This document shows positions 5,383 to 7,969 of a DNA stretch of 7,969 nucleotides, piece by piece. The notes below the pieces were generated by a model. It made no database searches and was not told where the DNA came from. It saw only the letters and a program-made list of their open reading frames with translations. The stretch is taken from NCBI GenBank assembly GCA_021802085.1, contig JAKAAZ010000171.1:1-7969 (forward strand). Reading direction: 5' to 3'. Each line of letters opens with the position of its first letter. Within the stretch, counting starts at the first letter, position 1. A program made the position numbers and the translations under genes. Origin of the DNA: Acidobacteriota bacterium. GTDB taxonomy: Bacteria > Acidobacteriota > Terriglobia > Terriglobales > Acidobacteriaceae.

Positions 5383-5641
5383 AATCCAGCTCCATCTCGT
5401 CGATGTAGCACCAGCCCCAGTTCTCTCCTGGCTCGAAGGAGCGCATGATGGGGTGCTTTGTCTTGTGAAAATGTTTGGTCGCGTGTTTGTTCTTCGAGGA
5501 ATCGCAGCAGCCGACGTGGCCGCATTCGAGGCAAAGGCGCAGGTGGACCCACTCGTCGCCCATCTTCAGGCATTCTTCGCACCCTTGCGGCGTCCGTGGA
5601 GTGACATTTTTGATTTGATCGAGATGCGTGCAGGCGTCCAT
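5375..5641 (-). CDS. stand-alone UBP-type zinc-finger protein
   Basis: The product is 88 aa, consisting almost entirely of one UBP (ubiquitin-hydrolase-type, ZnF-UBP) zinc finger. Candidate zinc ligands in the right order are Cys4 and His6, Cys21-x2-Cys24, Cys37-x2-Cys40, Cys45 and His53/His57 with further His59 and His63. The blocks CLECGHVGCCDSSKNKHATKHF (37-58, with the GHVGC core) and HPIMRSFEPGENWGWCYIDE (63-82) are typical of the bacterial single-domain versions. In eukaryotes this fold binds the ubiquitin C-terminus; bacterial forms have no established partner, so no function is assigned. The ATG is preceded by a very strong GGAGGGGAGG (5655-5646). It follows pyrE by 59 bp and precedes the thioredoxin-like gene by 62 bp, all in the same direction. 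Confidence 0.9.
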   Translation of the reverse strand: MDACTHLDQIKNVTPRTPQGCEECLKMGDEWVHLRLCLECGHVGCCDSSKNKHATKHFHKTKHPIMRSFEPGENWGWCYIDEMELDFA

Positions 5642-5694
5642 GGATCCTCCCCTCCAGCAACGTATAGATGGATGCAGCGGCTACAGGCGGCAAC

Positions 5695-5709
5695 GCGAAA
5701 TTATTTCGC
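5695..5709. repeat. short palindrome over the pyrE stop codon
   Basis: GCGAAAT (5695-5701) and ATTTCGC (5703-5709) form a perfect 7-bp inverted repeat with a one-base centre that covers the pyrE TAA. No T-tract follows on the minus strand, so it is a poor terminator candidate and could be chance. Confidence 0.25.
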
Positions 5710-6303
5710 TGCAAGATGCGCGGCGCGCACATCGGCGGCGGTGAACAAGGACAGGAAGGGCGCACTCGCGGCAGCGGCTTCGACAGCTGCGCGGCCATTC
5801 ATCTCCTGCCGGTCGACAAGGCACAGCACGCCGACGACTTGAAACTTGGCGTCTCGCGCAGCTTCGATGGCCTGGATTGTGGAAGCTCCCGTGGTGCAAA
5901 CGTCATCGACGATGACGACGCGTGCGCCGGGTTCGGTAAAGCCTTCAATGCGGCGGCCGGTACCGTGGGCTTTTTCCGCCTTGCGAACCAGAAAGCCGTG
6001 GATCAGTGACGCTTCGGGATGCTGGAGATGGTCCCATGCGCTGGCCGAGGCGATGTTCGAGACGAGCGGGTCCGCGCCCATGGTGAGGCCGCCGACGGCT
6101 TGCGGATTCAGGTTGTGCGCTCGGATCAGATCGTAGAGAGCAAGGCCGGCGAGACGTCCGCCTTCCGCGTGCAGCGTGGTGGTGCGGCAGTCGATGTAAT
6201 AGTCGCTATGTGCGCCGGAGGACAGAGTGAAGCTTCCCAGGCGGAAGGAAAGGGTCGCGATCAGATGCAGGAGGGTGGAGCGTGTGGCTTGCGGAGTGGA
6301 CAT
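5701..6303 (-). CDS. pyrE: orotate phosphoribosyltransferase
   Basis: PyrE joins orotate to PRPP to give OMP, the fifth step of de novo pyrimidine synthesis, as a cytoplasmic dimer. From ATG 6303 the product is 200 aa, near the usual 200-215. Motifs: GSFTLSSGAHSDYYIDCR (23-40), the orotate-side N-terminal block; GGLTMGADPLVS (71-82); the flexible catalytic loop VRKAEKAHGTGRRIEG (106-121), with Lys108/Lys111 and His113; and the PRPP-binding motif RVVIVDDVCTTGAST (128-142), with the paired aspartates. All are intact. A TTG at 6318 would add five residues (205 aa), and neither start has a good ribosome-binding site; I prefer the ATG. It is the first gene of a six-gene run on this strand. Whether it shares a transcript with the genes behind it is open, because the next gap is 59 bp. 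Confidence 0.96.
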   Translation of the reverse strand: MSTPQATRSTLLHLIATLSFRLGSFTLSSGAHSDYYIDCRTTTLHAEGGRLAGLALYDLIRAHNLNPQAVGGLTMGADPLVSNIASASAWDHLQHPEASLIHGFLVRKAEKAHGTGRRIEGFTEPGARVVIVDDVCTTGASTIQAIEAARDAKFQVVGVLCLVDRQEMNGRAAVEAAAASAPFLSLFTAADVRAAHLAAK

Positions 6304-6446
6304 AGAGGTTGGCTTCAATTGTAAGGGAATTGGCCTTGGTGTCGGAATCTCTTGGCTAGGATTGCGGGGAGTTGTATCAGGCCGTCTGAATCCCAGGTTT
6401 CAGAATCGAGACCTGGGGCACCCGGATTCTTCCATGTGCGTGCGGC
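6304..6446. other. gap between permease 3' end and pyrE start
   Basis: This is 143 bp without a gene. It should hold the pyrE promoter and the end of the permease transcript. It contains the second CCCAGG-type palindrome (6390-6418). I see no clear -10/-35 pair for pyrE. Confidence 0.4.
6390..6418. repeat. palindromic repeat, copy 2; possible terminator of the permease gene
   Basis: CCCAGGTTTC (6392-6401) pairs with GAGACCTGGG (6408-6417) as a 10-bp stem with one mismatched pair (a G-U wobble in plus-strand RNA) and a 6-base loop, AGAATC. The same flanks, GAATCCCAGG and GAGACCTGGGG, occur around 985-1021. It lies about 30 bp past the stop of the minus-strand permease gene, so it may stabilise or end that transcript. 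There is no T-tract. Confidence 0.6.
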
Positions 6447-7775
6447 TTAATCGATCCCCATTTTATGTTGCAGCTGTTCGAGGCTCACGCCCTTGGTCTC
6501 TGGATAGATGAAGAGTACGACGAAGAATTGCAGCGCCATCATGGCGGCAAAGAAATAGAACGGAACGGCCGCGTGGTGGACGGCGAGAATGGGAAACACA
6601 AACGCAAGCAGGGCGGTGGTGAGCCAGTTTGCCGTGGTGCCGAGGCTTTGCCCCTTGGAACGTACCTTGGTGGGGAAGACCTCGCCAAGATAGACCCAGA
6701 CGACCGCGCCCTGGGAAAATGCGAACGCGATGATATAGAGGATCAGCAGCGGGAGCAGCGCCGTTTGGTGGCTCTGCGTCTGGAAGACGACGCCGATAAT
6801 GCCCAGGCAGATGGTCATGCCGACCGCGCCGACCAGCAGGAGGGTTTTGCGGCCAATCTTGTCGATAACGGTCATCGCAACCAGCGTGGTGAGCATGTTC
6901 GCCAGCCCGACATAGATGGATTGCTGGTCGCTGGAGAGGTTGCTGAAACCGGCCTTGGTGAAGATGAAGTTGAGGTAATACAGGACCGCGTTAATGCCGG
7001 AGAGCTGGTTGAAGATGCCCAGGGTGACGGCGAGAAAAATGGGCAGGGCATATTTCCGCTTGAACAGATGTTCCGTTCGCGTGGTCTCGTCCGTATGAAT
7101 GGAGTCGATGATCTCCTTGAGCTGTGCTTCCGCGTTGGGTGAGCCGATCCGCTGCAGCACGTTGCGCGCTTCCTCGACATGGCCGCGCATCGCGAGCCAG
7201 CGCGGACTGCGGCTAATGGTGAACAACAATCCCAGAAGAAGCAGGGTTGGAATGGCGGCGACGCCGAGTTTCCAGTGCCAGTCTGCATCGCCGGGCACAA
7301 GGGCCGCAATCGCGAAGTCGGATGTGTAGCCGAGCAGGATGCCGGTGACGATGTTGATCTGAAATGTGCCGACGAGGCGACCGCGCCACTCCGCGGGGGC
7401 GATCTCCGCAATGTACATGGGGCCGAGGACCGAGAAGCCGCCTATGCCCATGCCGCCGATGAAGCGGAAGATGAGCAGGGCATCCCAGTTCCACGCCACC
7501 GCGCTGCCCACGGCGCAGATCAAATAGAGCACGGCCATGAGGCGCAAACCGTCGCGCCGGCCCAGGCGCTGGGCGGGAATGCCGGACAGCATGGCTCCCA
7601 GAATGGTGCCGATGAGGCTGGCAGTGATGGTGACGCCGAGCTGGGCACTGCTGAGAGTGAAGAACCGCGTGAGATCGCGCGTGGTGCCGGCGATGGCGGA
7701 GATGTCAAAGCCGAAGAGCAGGCCGCCGAGGGCGCCCACCAGAGTGCTGCGTATGAGATATGCGTTCAGTTTCAT
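6447..7775 (-). CDS. MFS sugar porter family transporter
   Basis: The product is a 442-aa inner-membrane permease of the sugar porter family (12 helices expected), probably a sugar:H+ symporter. Helix 1 reads GALGGLLFGFDISAIAGT (14-31). The first-half signature RLGRRDG (70-76) and its second-half twin DKIGRKTLLL (305-314) are present, as are RFIGGMGIGG (104-113) with YIAEIAPAEWRGRL, SPRWL (190-194), the helix 7 sugar-site motif NQLSGINAVLYY (256-267), GEVFPTKVRSKGQS (364-377) and the C-terminal PETKG (425-429). Two positions depart from the common form: the usual PESPRWL is SRSPRWL and the usual QQLSGIN is NQLSGIN. The sugar cannot be named. The ATG at 7775 has no strong ribosome-binding site. 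The gene stands alone, with its own upstream promoter and repeats, and ends at a hairpin. Confidence 0.93.
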   Translation of the reverse strand: MKLNAYLIRSTLVGALGGLLFGFDISAIAGTTRDLTRFFTLSSAQLGVTITASLIGTILGAMLSGIPAQRLGRRDGLRLMAVLYLICAVGSAVAWNWDALLIFRFIGGMGIGGFSVLGPMYIAEIAPAEWRGRLVGTFQINIVTGILLGYTSDFAIAALVPGDADWHWKLGVAAIPTLLLLGLLFTISRSPRWLAMRGHVEEARNVLQRIGSPNAEAQLKEIIDSIHTDETTRTEHLFKRKYALPIFLAVTLGIFNQLSGINAVLYYLNFIFTKAGFSNLSSDQQSIYVGLANMLTTLVAMTVIDKIGRKTLLLVGAVGMTICLGIIGVVFQTQSHQTALLPLLILYIIAFAFSQGAVVWVYLGEVFPTKVRSKGQSLGTTANWLTTALLAFVFPILAVHHAAVPFYFFAAMMALQFFVVLFIYPETKGVSLEQLQHKMGID

Positions 7776-7831
7776 CGGGATCGCGTCCGGAAATTGGCTA
7801 CCGGAGATGCTTGCTTGAGTTCGCTCCTGAA

Positions 7832-7860
7832 ACCATACACGAGGGAGCGGGCTAAGTCAC
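7832..7860 (-). promoter_or_regulatory. predicted sigma-70-type promoter of the permease gene
   Basis: On the minus strand GTGACT (-35, 7860-7855) and TATGGT (-10, 7837-7832) are separated by exactly 17 bp, each matching consensus at 4 of 6 positions. The -10 element ends about 56 bp before the ATG. The direct repeats begin 12 bp upstream of the -35, a usual place for an activator. A CACGTG palindrome (7858-7863) overlaps the -35. Confidence 0.45.
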
Positions 7861-7871
7861 GTGCGACTCTC

Positions 7872-7931
7872 TTCCAATACGAGATGAGCCTGAAGGCCGG
7901 TATTGATTCCAATACAAGATGAGCCTGAAGG
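7872..7931. repeat. two 25-bp direct repeats, 35-bp period, upstream of the permease
   Basis: Copy 1 (7872-7896) and copy 2 (7907-7931) match at 24 of 25 positions: both begin TTCCAATAC and end GATGAGCCTGAAGG, differing only at G7881 versus A7916. A 10-bp spacer separates them. In copy 2 the CAATAC half is mirrored by GTATTG (7900-7905), giving a dyad GTATTG-N4-CAATAC; copy 1 lacks the mirror half. The 35-bp period is about 3.3 helical turns. Together with the downstream promoter this looks like a regulator-binding region, but no regulator is identified. Confidence 0.6.
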
Positions 7932-7969
7932 GTCGGTCATGCTGGGTAGTGAACATCCGCATGCGCGAC

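Noticed and set aside
4971..5798. A 275-codon minus-strand open frame that would give a long N-terminal extension to the thioredoxin-like protein.
   Set aside because: Only the part from 5312 on matches a protein family. The upstream part overlaps the well-supported pyrE and zinc-finger genes in another frame and has a basic, low-complexity composition.
4766..5842. A 358-codon plus-strand open frame.
   Set aside because: It lies opposite merT, the thioredoxin-like gene, the zinc-finger gene and pyrE, all of which have clear motifs; its translation has no family features.
6465..7142. A 225-codon plus-strand open frame rich in Glu, Gly and Asp.
   Set aside because: It is antisense to the MFS permease; such acidic translations are typical of the reverse of membrane-protein genes.
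7872..7931. CRISPR array.
   Set aside because: Only two repeat units with a 10-bp spacer, no cas genes; better read as binding sites or a small duplication.

Overview
The window reads as a stretch of bacterial chromosome with moderately high GC (roughly 58-60% by eye). The gene content is mostly metabolic, with dense genes and dispersed palindromic elements between some of them. Gene style and the hairpin elements suggest a soil bacterium such as a member of the Acidobacteriota (Terriglobia). This is an impression, not a result that can be proved from the window. There is no rRNA, tRNA, CRISPR array, transposase or phage gene.

Layout. (1) 197-2144, plus strand: the two subunits of a 3-oxoacid CoA-transferase (scoA, scoB). 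They are unusually separated by 475 bp that carry two palindromic elements and a small three-helix membrane protein gene on the opposite strand (1047-1334). (2) 2291-3130, plus strand: a lone FkbM-family methyltransferase, convergent with what follows. (3) 6303 down to 3185, minus strand: six genes in one direction, in transcription order pyrE, a stand-alone UBP zinc-finger protein, a thioredoxin-like protein, merT, merP and mtnA. The last four are tightly packed, and the thioredoxin-like gene overlaps or touches merT. (4) 7775-6447, minus strand: a sugar-porter MFS permease. Its upstream region holds a plausible sigma-70-type promoter and a pair of near-identical 25-bp direct repeats.

How the genes may work together. 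ScoA and ScoB form the enzyme that moves CoA between succinyl-CoA and acetoacetate (or a related pair). The thioredoxin-like, MerT and MerP proteins look like a mercuric-ion uptake cassette, but no merR or merA is present. Either the reductase is elsewhere or the cassette has another metal or thiol role. PyrE (pyrimidine synthesis) and MtnA (methionine salvage) are housekeeping enzymes that flank this cassette.

The observations most worth checking are the split scoA/scoB pair, a palindromic element family with copies at 985-1021 and 6390-6418, the regulator-less mer cassette between pyrE and mtnA, and the repeated putative operator upstream of the permease. Nothing here is clearly a new defence or mobile system.
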